Shown: positions 18,885 through 30,746 of the stretch, piece by piece
How positions within the stretch are numbered: the first letter of the stretch is position 1
Layout: each line of letters opens with the position of its first letter
DNA from: Triticum aestivum
Lineage: Eukaryota; Streptophyta; Magnoliopsida; Poales; Poaceae
Direction of reading: 5' to 3'
Assembly (NCBI RefSeq): GCF_018294505.1
Contig: NC_057795.1
Coordinates: 518,461,915 to 518,525,914 of the forward strand
Length of the DNA: 64,000 nucleotides
Notes under the pieces: model-generated
Seen by the model: only the letters and a program-made list of their open reading frames with translations
The model's database searches: none
What the model was told of the DNA's origin: nothing
Position numbers and translations under genes: made by a program

Positions 18885-20456
18885 TGATACGTCTCCAACG
18901 TATCTATAATTTTTGATTGTCCCATGCTATTATATTACCCGTTTTGGATGTTTATGGGCTTTACTTTACACTTTCATATCATTTTTGGGACTCACCTACT
19001 AACCGGAGGCCCAACCCATATAGCTGTTTTTTTCCCTATTTCAGTGTTTCGAAGAAAAGGAATACCAAACAGAGTCCAAACGGAATGAAAACTTCGGGAG
19101 CGATCTTTTTGGAACAAACGTGATCCAGAGGACTTGGAGTGCAAGTCAAGAAGCAATCGAGGAGGCCATGAGGGTGGAGGGCGCCCCCCCCTACTGGGCG
19201 CCCCCTATCTTGTGGGCCCCTCGGGCGTCCACCGACCTACTTCTTCCTCCTATATATACCCACGTACCCCGAGAACATCAGGGGTGACCACGAAAAACTA
19301 TTTCCACCACCGTAACCTCCTGTATCCGCGAGATCCCATCTTGGGGCCTTCGTCGGCACTCTGCCGGAGGGGGAATCAACCATGGAGGGCTTCTACGTCA
19401 ACACCATAGCCTCTCCGATGAGTTGTGAGTAGTTTACCATAGACCTTCGGGTCCATAGTTATTAGCTAGATGGCTTCTTCTCTCTCTTTGAATCTCAATA
19501 CCATGTTCTCCTTGATCTTCTTGGAGATCTATTCGATGTAACTCTTTTTGCATTGTGTTTGTCGAGATCCGATGAATTGTGGGTTTATGATCAAGTTTAT
19601 CTATGAGAAATATTTGAATCTCCTATGAATTCTTTTATGTGTGATTAAGTTATCTTTGCAAGTCTCTTCGAATTATCAGTTTGGTTTGGCCTACTAGATT
19701 GATGTTTCTTACAATGGGGGAAGTGCTTAGCTTTGGGTTCAATCTTGTGGTGTCCTTTCCCAGTGATAGTAGGGGCAGCAAGGCACGTATTGTATTGTTG
19801 CCATCAAGGATAAAAAGATGGGGTTTATATCATATTGCATGAGTTTATCCCTCTACATCATGTCATCTTTCTTAATGTGTTACTCTGCTCTTTATGAACT
19901 TAATACTCTAGATGCATGCTGGATAGCGGTCGATGTGTGGAATAATAGTAGTAGATGTAGGCAGGAGTCGGTATACTTGTCATGGACGTGATGCCTATAT
20001 ACATGATCATGCCTAGATAATCTCATAATTATTCGATTTTCTATCAATTGCTCGACAGTAATTTGTTCACCCACTGTAATACTTATGCTATCTTGAGAGA
20101 ATCCACTAGTGAAACCTATGGCCCCCGGGTCTATCTTTTATCTTATAAGGTTTCAATCTACTTTTATTTGCATCTTTACTTTTCCAATCTATATTATAAA
20201 ATACCAAAAATATATTTATCTTATCATATTATCTCTATCAGATCTCACTTTCGCAAGTGGCCGTGAAGGGATTAACAACCCCTTTATTGTGTTGGTTGCG
20301 AGTTCTTGTTTGTTTGTGTAGGTGCGTGGGACTTTTGAGGAGCCTCCTACTAGATTGATACCTTGGTTCTCAAAAACTGAGGGAAATACTTATGCTACTA
20401 TTGCTGCATCACCCTTTCCTCTTCAAGGAAAACCAACGCAAGCTCAAGACGTAGCA
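18885..20456 (+). repeat. 3' LTR of the Sabrina/WHAM-like element
   Basis: 1572 bp, same termini as the 5' LTR, followed directly by the CACAT target duplication. Confidence 0.9.
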
Positions 20457-20946
20457 CACATCAGCTCGAAATACGCCGAGCAGATGGATCTGATGGAACT
20501 CTCGTCTTTGAACGAGCTCTTGGATCACATCGCCGCCTTGGGAGTCGCTACGTACTATGATCGGATTGGGCTTAAACCCGATCAAAGAGAGATTAACTCT
20601 CCGCTGGTCACCCATCAGATAGCGGTGGTGGAGGAACAATGCAGCAATTCTTCCTCTATTTTGAGGATGAACTATGTCCGGATTCCCGAGCTCTCTGAGC
20701 CGGATACCCGTTTGCGGGAGGACATGACCCAAACTCCAAACTTAGACTCGGGTAACGGGCCATAAAAATTGGGCAAAATCCCGGAACCCGAACTGCCTAG
20801 TTCGGAAGTTCCTCTGCCCCTGGGTCTCAGATCGGGTCAGGGTTCGGACTTAAATCCACCCCCACCCAGATACAAGCGATCTTTCCCTCATTAGACAACA
20901 ATCCCGAGAGATAGTACATCACTTTTGGGCCAGATTCCTCCTTGTA

Positions 20947-21999
20947 ATGAGCAAGGCCAAGGATTGTCGCGAGGAAGATGCAATCTCATTCTTTTGCCAA
21001 AATTGCACGGACAAGGGAATCCTCAACGCCATAAGTCGCCGTGACATATCACACTTTGCTGACTTGGCGGTCATAGTACAAAAGTATTGTGCGATGGAAA
21101 GCGCCTGGAAAACCCAGGCAAAATTCTGGGACCCTCCGGCTCTTACTAAACCCCTCGTTCGAACTAAAAGGGTGCACTCTCGCAAGTCAGCCGATCCAAT
21201 TACAAAGAAACCAAAGCCTACTACAGGGCGTGGAACCATATTGGAGGGATGGCTCAATGGTCCATGCAAAATTCACACCCCACCGGATACCATACCAACA
21301 CACAGCCTTAGAGCATGTTGGATACTTTGGCAGGTGGCCAAGAGCGGCGAGGATCTCCTCATTGACAATATCGCAGAGCATCATCTCGCAGAAAACAACA
21401 ATACAATGTTGACAGTGTTCGAGACTTTCGCCTCAAATAACAGGCGTAAGAGAGCACTTCGCGGCCTCACCGAAGTCTGCCATGTTGCAGCAATAAATCC
21501 ATGGAATGACACGACCATAACCTTCAATGCCAGTGACGAACCTCAATTCCGAACAATCCGAGCACCAGCCGCTCTGGTCCTTAGTCAAATTGTGGATGGC
21601 TTCCGGCTTACTAAAGTGCTCATGGACGGTGGCAGCGGATTAAACCTCATCTACGAGGAAACTCTCAACAATATGGAAATAGACAAGAGCCGCATTGAGC
21701 AAAGCAGCACGACCTTCAGAGGAATTATCCTTATTTGGGAGGCATGATGTGCGGGAAAAATCACACTCGATGTGGTATTCGACACGCCGGAGAATTACAG
21801 GTCCGAAGAGATAACATTCCAAGTGGCCCCGTTCAGTAGCAGATACCACTCCCTTTTAGGGCGGGACGCATTTGCGGGCTTCCAAGCTATACCCCGTTAC
21901 GGGTACATGAAGCTCAAGATGCCCGGGCCCAACGGAATCATCACTCTAGCCAGTGATCCGGACATAGCACTCTGCGCCGACTGTCGCCCTGGCCCTTGA
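20947..21999 (+). pseudogene. Fatima-1 gag C-terminus and aspartic protease
   Basis: An open frame from 20947 contains a gag-like segment and then the protease with FRLTKVLMDGGSGLNLIYEE. DGGS stands where retropepsins have D-S/T-G, as is usual in Tat-like plant gypsy elements. The frame has a TGA at 21745-21747, then continues in phase with LDVVFDTPENYRSEEI and YHSLLGRDAFAGFQAIPRYG (flap and second half of the protease) to 21999. After that the phase changes. The zinc-knuckle segment was not recognised. The protease normally cuts the polyprotein. This copy is dead. Confidence 0.75.
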
Positions 22000-23713
22000 G
22001 GCATTATCTGAAGCCCTCGCGGCCGAAGAACTAACTGCGCTGTGCTCCACAGTGGACAGGGACAATGTGATACTCGACAAATGATCCAAGTCCACCTCTT
22101 TCAAACCAGCGGACAAAATAGTCAAATTCCAAGTCCACCCAACAGACTCTACAAAAACAGCATCCATCGGGGCACAACTGAACCCCACAATAGACGCCGC
22201 ACTGCGGGCGTTCTTATGCAAGAATTGGGACATCTTCGCTTGGCACCCTTCAGACATGTCAGGGATCCCACGCAGGCTGGCCGAGCATAGCCTAAACATA
22301 TTGAAGGGATACAAGCCGGTCAAGCAGACTCTACGGCGCTTCTCAGAACCCAAAAGACAAGCCATGGGAGAGGAGCTAGCCAAGTTACTCGAAGCCGGAT
22401 TCATCAGAGAAATAAAACACCCAGACTGGCTAGCAAACCTGGTAATGGTACCGAAGAAGGACAAATCCTGGTGCCTATGTGTCGATTTCAAGGACCTCAA
22501 TAAGGCTTGCCCCAAGGATCCCTTCCCTCTCCCCCGCATCGATCAAATCATCGATGCTACCGCATGACACGATTCATTGTGCTTCCTCGACGCATACTCC
22601 GGATACCATCAAATCAAGATGGCGGAGTCCGATCAAGCCGCAACGGCATTCATCACTCCATACATCCCTTTCTGTTTCAACACCATGCCTTTCGGGCTCA
22701 AAAACGCCGGGGCAACCTACCAACGCATGATTCAGACATGCCTGGAAAAACAAATCGGCAAAACAGTTGAGGCATACGTAGACGATGTGGTCATCAAGAC
22801 CAGACACGTTGAATCTTTAATAGACGACCTGAGGCTCACATTCGACAATCTCCGAACATATGACATCAAGCTCAATCCGGAAAAATGCGTTTTTGGTGTT
22901 CCTGCCGGAAAGCTCCTGGGCTTCATCGTTTCCAATAGAGGAATTGAAGCAAATCCGGCTAAAATCCAAGCTTTGTCACAGTTGGCTACCCCAACAGACC
23001 TCAAGCAAATCCAGAAATTAACTGGATGCGTGGCTTCCTTAAGCCGCTTTATCTCTCGATTGGGAGAAAAGGCACTACCTCTTTATCGCCTTCTTCGACG
23101 CACCGAACACTTCGAGTGGACGGATGCGGCTATGGCCGGACTGGAAGAAATAAAGGCCCTTTTAGCCAGCAACCCAATCCTGGCCGCACCGAACATTGGT
23201 GAACCCATGCTGTTATATATAGCTGCAACTCACCAAGTTGTAAGCGCAGTGCTCGTTGTCGAACGAGAGGAGGACGGACATAAGTTCCCGCTTCAAAAGC
23301 CAGTATACTATGTATCTACTGTCCTCACACCATGCAAGTCACGGTACCCACATTATCAAAAGATAGCATACGCGGTCTTCATGGCATCCCGGAAACTACG
23401 ACACTACTTTCAAGAGTGTTCAATTACGATGGCCTCCGAAGTACCACTCAACGATATAATAAATAACCGCGATGCCACGGGCCGGATTGCTAAATGGGCC
23501 ATCGAGCTCCTCCTGTTCGACATTATATATAAACCATGGCGAGCCATTAAATCGCAAGTACTGGCTGACTTCGTCGCCGAATGGACAGAAGCCGAACTCC
23601 CTAAAGAGTACGACATGTACTCCAATTGGATCATGCACTTTGACGGCTCTAAGATGCTGGCTGGTCTGGGAGCGGGCGTGGTCCTGACATCCCCCACTAG
23701 AGATACAGTTTAA
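22000..23713 (+). pseudogene. Fatima-1 reverse transcriptase and start of RNase H
   Basis: RT motifs in order: IREIKHPDWLANLVMVPKKD, LCVDFKDLNKACPKDPFPLP, LDAYSGYHQIKM, FNTMPFGLKNAGATYQRMI and catalytic EAYVDDVVIKT (about 22768-22800), then LGFIVSNRGIEANPAKI. The RNase H region starts with KSQVLADFVAEWTE and MHFDGSKMLAGLGAG. Breaks are an in-frame TGA at about 22081, TGA at 22565-22567 and TAA at 23711-23713, plus a phase change near 22000. All RT motifs are well conserved despite the stops, so the decay is mainly by point mutation. Confidence 0.85.
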
Positions 23714-24525
23714 TACGTACTCAAATACTATACACAGACTCCAACAATGCAGCCGAATACGAGGCTCTGTTGCATGGTCTTCGGATGGCAGTCTCCATGG
23801 GTATTCAATGCCTAGAAGTGTGTGGGGACTCGAACCTTGCAATATCTCAAATAAACGAAGATTTCGACGCCAAATACCCCAAAATGGCGGCTTATCGTAA
23901 TGCCGTCCTCAAAATGTCAGCTCGGTTCGAGGGGCTTGAATTTCATCATGTGGTCCGAGAAAACAATCAAGCGGTGGATATCCTCGCCTGCATCGGTGCT
24001 AAGCGCGACCCCATCCCACCTAATATCTTCTTGGAAAGGCTGTTCAAGCCATCCGTGGTGTGGCAAGGGGAAACCGGTAATACTAGTCCGGATCTGATCA
24101 CAACCCCAGAGCCCGAACACTCTGACATAATCAGGGGCTCCACCATCGAAATAACACCTTCGACCCACGTAATCATGGCTGTCATCGCCCCCTGGACTGA
24201 ACCCTTCTTAGCAAACCTAACTAGGCAAGAACTCCTCAAAGACCAAAATGAGGCACGTTGCGTTGTGTGGAGATCTAAAGCCTACAAGGTCCACGAGGGA
24301 GAGATTTATAAGAAAAGCGCTAACGGAGTACTCCAAAGATGTATCTCCGAAGAGGAAGGGCGACAACACTTGGCCGAAATTCATGCTGGACTAGGCGGCC
24401 ACCACGCCGCAGCTCAGGCCCTTGTAAGCAAGGCCTTCCGTATAGGTTTCTACTGGCCGACAGCCCGAGCAGACGCACAGGACCTCGTCCAACATTGCGT
24501 CGGTTGCCAGCTTTTTGCCAACTAA
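23714..24525 (+). pseudogene. Fatima-1 RNase H C-terminal part and integrase zinc-binding domain
   Basis: It reads LHGLRMAVSMGIQCLEVCGD then NLAISQINEDF (RNase H catalytic acidic residues), a linker, and the integrase HHCC domain HLAEIHAGLGGHHAAAQAL ... DLVQHCVGCQLFA. The reading is out of phase with the preceding frame (56 nt between stop and start of the next open frame) and ends in TAA at 24523-24525. Confidence 0.8.
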
Positions 24526-25426
24526 AGCCATATGCCACCTACCGCACTCCAAACAATCCCCATAACTTGGCCCTTTGCGGTCTAGGGGCTCGATATGGTC
24601 GGACCCCTAAAAGGAGGAAGCCATAAGAAAAAAATATCTATTGGTGATGGTGGATAAATTCACCAAATGGATAGAGGCCAAACCAGTTAAAATGGCCGAA
24701 ACCAGACCAGTGATAGACTTCATATCAGGGGTTGTGCACCGTTATGGCGTCCCCCAGAGCATCATCACCGATAATGGCTCCAACTTCACAGCCGATGAGG
24801 TGAAAACTTGGTGCAGCAGCATGGGCATTAAGCTCGACTACGCCTCCGTCTATCATCCCCAAACAAATGGTCAAGTCGAACGAGCAAATGGTATTATTAT
24901 GAGCGGCATCAAACCCAGACTAGTGCGATCCCTGAAGGAATCAGACACGCACTGGGTCGAGGAGCTCGACTCTGTACTATGGGGACTGCAGACCACGCCG
25001 AATCGCACTACCGGATACACACCATTCTTCATGGTGTATGGCGCAGAGGCGGTATTGCCCTGCGATATCATTCATGACTCACCTCTAGTGCGCATGTATG
25101 AAGAGAGAGAAGCCGAGCTTGATCGGCAGGACAATTTAGATGCCCCGGAGGAGGAGCGTGATGTCGCAAAAGCCCGTTCCGCATTCTATCAGCAACATGC
25201 TCGAAGGTATCAAAGCAGAGAAGTACGGGCCAAAACTTATAATGTTGGCGAACTCGTTCTACGCCTACCAGAGAAGAAAAAGGACAAGCTCAAGCCCAAG
25301 TGGGAGGGTTCATTCATCATTGAAAAAGTTCTCATTGGAGGAGCGTACCACCTGCGTGATGCATCAGATAATGGACTCGAGCCGAACCCATGGAACGCGG
25401 CCAGACTCCGAAGATTCTACGCCTAG
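24526..25426 (+). pseudogene. Fatima-1 integrase core and C-terminal module
   Basis: The first catalytic Asp lies in the segment GLDMVGPLKGGS, after an in-frame TAG at about 24582. A run of seven A near 24628 shifts the phase. From 24641 the frame is open: MVMVDKFTKWIEAKPV, second Asp in SIITDNGSNFTADE, catalytic Glu in QTNGQVERANG, then the GPY/F-like module LKPKWEGSFIIEKV and a normal end at FYA (25424-25426). Confidence 0.85.
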
Positions 25427-26273
25427 CGTCGAACTCTCTGTTCGTCTCCTTCCCTCCGCCTTTTTTATATATACTCTCCTCTTTCTTTGTTTATGGCCCT
25501 AAAAGCTTTAAGTATGACTCGACTACGCACTCCAGACGTGCTATGCGCGCTCACTATACCTGGGGGCTTCTTATGCAGAAGCTTAATATAATTACATTCA
25601 GGGCATCACGCCCACTACATATGCGTCACTTTTCCATATGTACCTTTCCTTCACCATTATATGCATCGATATGACTTAAGTTTTAGCCAAGTTGGGTTGC
25701 CTGGCTCCTGTGTTTATGCCCTACATTCTCGTTAGTTCGGCTAGGGCATAAGGGGAGCACCTCTGCGATTGTTACTGCCGGGTACGCCGGACGTGTACCT
25801 CAGACTGGGTGAAGCCGAAAGCTATCGTTCTTAAGGGAATATTCGGTCGGTGAACTAAAGATGTTTCTTACCTATTACAATACAAACCCCCAGATGTTTT
25901 ATATACTGCGTCTCTGTTTGCAGTTCGGACATGCACGTCAATGCATGCGTACCCAGGGAAAGGAACCCTTAACGGAACTATTCTCCCTGGAAGATATTTC
26001 TTACTATCCATGTAATATAGCATAGCTAGTTAGGTACTTGTCTGTTCAAGAACTTATGACCCCTACGTCTGGTTTCCACGCGTACCCCGGTTTACATAAC
26101 TGAGCGGGTATTCGGAAACACTCCGGACTATCGGGTCCGCAGGCTGAAGCAAAAAGGTCCGCCATGGTAAATGATTTACAATTTGGCTAGGGACAAAATA
26201 TGTCAATTGAAATACACAATCACTTAGACTGGCTAAATTCTTCTTCTATACCATCCAACAGGCTGTCTAGCCT
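25427..26273. other. Fatima-1 region between pol and the antisense gene, non-coding
   Basis: Family-typical spacer containing CCTGGGGGCTTCTTATGCAG and similar. No gene is supported on either strand. Confidence 0.6.
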
Positions 26274-27105
26274 TCAATCCTGTTGGGAATACTTTGTGGC
26301 TAATCCTACCTGGTCATATACCAGACTAACGGGAATCTCTTTCCCACCCGACCCTACAGGTCCGACCCGGGCCATGTGATTCGGATCAAGCTTGGTGTAC
26401 CGTGTTTTCACCATGGCCCAAGTTTCCCTCGCATCTTGTCGACAGGCAGATATCTTCCATGAACGAAAGCGCCACTGCGCTCCCTTGAGCAGCTCTACAA
26501 GCTCCCCCATGCTTCCTGGCAGGGAGGCGGACGGCCACAAGGCCTAGGTAATACCCTGCATCACCTGCCGAACTTGTTTGTGCAGTTGCGAAAGCTCTTG
26601 CAGAAGATCGCCTGCGGATCCGGGCATCTCCTCTTCGGGATGACCTGTCAGTATACCTACAGACATAACTTTGTTAGCCCGTTTCTCCGCCAAACTGTAT
26701 AAAGGTTTGTTCGAGCACATACTAAAAATGCCGCGTTGAAGCCTCATATTCTCCTTCACGGAGTCAGCAAGCTGGGCCCGGACATCTTTCAATTCAACGC
26801 CCAGCCGGGTATTGGCATCCTGGAGATCGTTTTTCTCTCGCTTGACCCGTGTAAGCACGCGCTCGCCAACATCTAGTTGTCGTTGAGCTCATTACTCATC
26901 CTCTTGTACGATATCCAGATCCACTCCGGGATTGTCTGCAGAATCTATTATTAGATTTGCAAATCATGCCGAATAGCAACTGGTACACGTAATCACGTTC
27001 TTTTCGATCAAGACAAGTATTACCAGATGAGGCCTTCCTGGATTCCTCCATTTCGGCAACTGTGGCCCTTAGCTGGGCTTTACACTCCTTCAGCTTTTGA
27101 GACAA
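26274..27105 (-). pseudogene. Fatima-1 antisense gene, C-terminal coiled-coil exons
   Basis: Minus-strand readings 26896-27105, 26544-26858 and 26274-26540 encode coiled-coil-like stretches (KLKECKAQLRATVAEMEESR; VKREKNDLQDANTRLGVELK; LLQELSQLHKQVRQVM). They end in a segment with WRFRSWKISACRQDARETWA. They are separated by intron-like DNA and match in layout the coiled-coil part of the antisense gene of Fatima-2 (54224-55231). The N-terminal exons lie beyond the nested LARD, at 48540-49554. Confidence 0.55.
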
Positions 27106-28978
27106 ATGGGTATTCTTCTCTGTAAGAACCTATTCATACAATGATCCTTAAATCAGTTGTGCCAACTGTTTCACGTCTCAGGGGCTACTGATATACATAA
27201 TTATCAGATTTTGCTTACCCGTATATCTTTCAAGTACTGGTCTGTGGCTCTAGCAAGCCCATCTTGAGTAGCTCGGATGTACGCGTCTCCCGAGTTGAAG
27301 GCATTGAACGCCTCTTCAAAGAAGTTAGGGTCACAGAGTACGGCCCACCGACGCCGATGATTCATAGCGCTCTCTACCTTGGAATTTGTAGAGGATATTT
27401 GTCACGCCCAATATGCGACCCTATCCAAAAGGAACTCGAAGGTCCCACCAAGGATAGACCCGCATATTGAAACGCTTTTGCAAGGTGGATATCATTACAT
27501 CAACATTACATAATAGATAGGGATACATACATAAGGCATATAATGCCACACATATACAACATCATCATACATAAGATCAACATCCGTCTAAGGATGAATC
27601 ACAAACAGAAACTCAAACGACATCCACCCTGCTAGCCCAGGCTGCCAACCTGGAACCTATCCCTTGATCGAAGAAGAAGCAGAAGAAGAACTCCAATACA
27701 AGCAAACATCGCTCTCGCGTCACGATCATCGCAAAACCTGTACCTGCAACTGTTGTTGTAGTAATCTGTGAGCCACGAGGACTCAGCAATCCCATTACCA
27801 TGGGTATCAAGACTAGCATAGCTTAATGGGAAAGGAAGGGGTAAAGTGGTGAGGTTGTAGCAGCGACTAAGCATGATATGGTGGCTAACATACGCAAATA
27901 AGAGCGAGAAGAGAGCAAGCAGAACGGTCGTCAACTAGTAATGATCAAGAAGTGATCCTGAACTCCTACTTACGTCAAACATAACCTAGAAACCGTGTTC
28001 ACTTCCCAGACTCTGTCGAGAAGAGACCATCACGGCTACACACGCGGTTGATGCGTTTTAAATTGGATCTGTTGTCAAGTTATCTACAACTGGACATTAA
28101 CAAATTCCCATCTGCCTATAACCGCAGGCACGGCTTTCAAAAGATTATACCCTGCAGGGGTGTCCCAACTTAGCCCATGACAAGCTCTCGCGATCAATGA
28201 AGGAATAGACCTTCTCCCAGGAAGACCCGATCAGACTCGGAATCTCGGTTTACAAGACATTTCGACAATGGTAAAACAAGACCAGCAAAGCCTCCCGCTG
28301 TGCCGACAAATCCCGATAGGAGCTGCACATATCTCGTTCTCAGGGCACATCGGATGAGCCAGACATCGGGTTGGCATAGACCCTGGTTGCCCAGGGGGCG
28401 CCGGACATCGCTCAGTTTGGACCAACACTTAGACAAGCACTGGTCCGGGGGGGGGGGTAAAATAAAGATGACCCTCGGGATGCGCGACTCCCAAGGGAAA
28501 AAGGGCTAGGTGAGGCAAATGGTAAAACCAAGGTTGGGCCTTGCTGGAGGAGTTTTATTCAAAGCGAACTGTCAAGGGGGTCCCATAAATCACCCGACCG
28601 CGTAAGGAACAAAAAATCCGGGAACATAACACCTGTATGACGGAAACTAGGGCGGCAAGAGTGGAACAAAACACCAGGCAAAAGGCCGAGTCGTCCACCC
28701 TTTACCAAGTATATAGATGCATTAATAATATAAGAGATATTGTGATATCCCAACCAAAATCCTGTCCACCATGGAGAAATCTTCAACTTCACCTGCAACT
28801 AGCAACGCTATAAGAGGGCTGAGCAAAAGCGGTAACATAGCCAATCAATGGTTTGCATAGGAAAGGTGTCAAAGGTTAGAGGCTGACATGGCAATTTGGG
28901 ATGGCTTGATAAACAGGTAATAGGTAGCGCATCATAGTGATAGAACGAAGCAACTAGCATAGCAATGATAGTAGTGAG

Positions 28979-30714
28979 TGTTGGGGAACGTTGCAGAAAA
29001 TTAATTTTTTTCCTACGGTTTCACCAAGATCCATCTATGAGTTCATCTAAGCAACGAGTCAAGGGAAAGAGTTTGCATCTACATACCACTTGTAGATCAC
29101 GAGCGGAAGCTTGCCAAGGGGATGGTGATGATGGAGTCGTACTCGAACGTGATTCGGATCATCGATGTCCAAGTGCTGAACGGACAGCACCTCCGCGTTC
29201 AACACACGTACGGGACGGGAGACGTCTCCTCCGTCTTGATCCAGCAAGGAGGAAGGAGAGGTTGAGAAAGGCAGCTCCAACGGCAGCACGACGGCGTGGT
29301 GTAGTTGGTGCAGCAGTACTCCGACAGAGCTTCGCCAAGCACGTACGGAGGAGGAGAGGTGTTGGGGAGGGGAGGGGCTGCGCCTTGAGTTGTGGTGTGT
29401 TGCAGCCCTCCCCTCACCCCTCTATATATAGGGGAAGGGGCAAGGGGGGCCGGCCCTCTAGGGAAAACCCTAGGGGGGGCGGCCAAGGGGTGGGGGGCTT
29501 GCCCCCCAAGCAAGGGGGGTGCGCCCCCTTTAGGGTTTCCCCCCCCCCAACCCTAGGCGCATGGGCCCAAGGGGGGGCGCCAAGCCCACTAGGGGCTGGC
29601 TGCTATCCCTACGCAGCCCAAGTGGCCCCCCGGGAGGGGTGGTCCCTCCCGGTGGACCCCCGGAACCTTTCCGGTGGTCCCGGTACAATACTGGTATGAC
29701 CCCGAAACTTTCCGGTGCCCGTTTAACAACTTCCCATATATAAAACTTTACCTCCGGACCATTCCGGAACTCCTCGTGACGTCCGGGATCTCATCCGGGA
29801 CTCCGAACAACATTCGGTAATCACATACTTGTCTTCCTGATAACCCTAGCGTCACCGAACCTTATGTGTGTAGACCCTACGGGTTCGGGAGACATGCAGA
29901 CATGACCGAGACTCTCCGGTCAATAACCAACAGCGGGATCTGGGTACCCATGTTGGCTCCCACATGCTCCTCGATGATGTCATCGGATGAACCACGATGT
30001 CGAGGATTCGATCAAACCCCGTATACAATTCCCTTTGTCAATCGGTACGTTACTTGCCCGAGACTCGATCGTCAGTATCCCAATACCTTGTTCAGTCTCG
30101 TTACTGGCAAGTCACTTTACTCGTACCGTAATGCATGATCCCGTGGCCAACACCTTGGTCACCTTGAGCTCATTATGATGATGCATTACCGAGTGGGCCC
30201 AGAGATACCTCTCCATTATACGGAGTGACAAATCCCCGTCTCGATCCGTGTCAACCCAATAGACACTTTCGGAGATACATGTAGTGCACCTTTATAGTCA
30301 CCCAGTTACGCTGTGACGTTTGATACACCCAAAGCATTCCTACGGTATCCAGGAGTTACACGATCTCATGGTCAAAGGAAGAGATACTTGACATTGGAAA
30401 AGCTCTAGCAAACGAACTAACCGACCTTTGTGCTATGCTTAGGATTGGGTCTTGTCCATCACATCATTCTCCTAATGATGTGATCCCGTTATCAACGACA
30501 TCCAATGTCCATAGCCAGGAAACCATGACTATCTGTTGATCACAACGAGCTAGTCAACTAGAGGCTCACTAGGGACATATTGTGGTCTATGTATTCACAC
30601 GTGTATTACGATTTCCGGACAATACAGTTATAGCATGAATAAAAGACTATTATCATGAACAGAGAAATATAATAATAACACTTTTATTATTGCCTCTAGG
30701 GCATATTTCCAACA
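28979..30714 (-). repeat. Copia 3' LTR
   Basis: 1736 bp, TG...CA. Next to it on the internal side lies GTCTCCCACTTGCAC, which on the minus strand is the purine-rich tract AAGTGGGAGAC that primes plus-strand synthesis. Confidence 0.9.
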
Positions 30715-30746
30715 GTCTCCCACTTGCACTAGAGTCACTAATCTAG

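Larger units (their letters stand above)
15000..20456 (+). mobile_element. Coding-free gypsy-type LTR element (Sabrina/WHAM-like), nested in Fatima-1 gag
   Basis: Two LTRs of about 1.56 kb start TGATACGTCTCCAACG and end in ...GTAGCA, flanked by the perfect 5-bp duplication CACAT (14995-14999 and 20457-20461). A primer-binding site TGGCGCCGTTGCCGGGGA follows the 5' LTR by 11 bp, as in Athila-type elements. AAGCTTGGGGATGCT precedes the 3' LTR. The internal region (16563-18884) is only 2.3 kb and has no gag or pol reading, so this is non-autonomous. About 15 mismatches in the first 245 bp of the LTRs suggest an age similar to Fatima-1. The family name is tentative. Confidence 0.9.
14851..20765 (+). 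pseudogene. Fatima-1 gag N-terminal part, split by a nested element
   Basis: The frame from ATG 14851 (MARLVIEDN...) runs to 14999 and resumes at 20462 (SSKYAEQMDLMELSSLNELL...) once the nested element and one copy of its CACAT duplication are ignored. It stops at 20763-20765. The central gag core seen in Fatima-2 (the WIEDYLLHIH to FVDNFQGTY part) is not found here, so a deletion is likely. Gag would form the virus-like particle. Confidence 0.6.

Noticed and set aside
22577..23713. Treating the 378-codon RT frame as an intact gene
   Set aside because: It begins at an internal methionine after a stop and ends at a stop within RNase H; it is a piece of a decayed polyprotein.
28965..29699. 244-codon plus-strand frame, repeated at 35972-36778
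   Set aside because: Both are inside the two LTRs of the copia element, antisense to it, with G/C runs that differ in length between copies and shift the frame.
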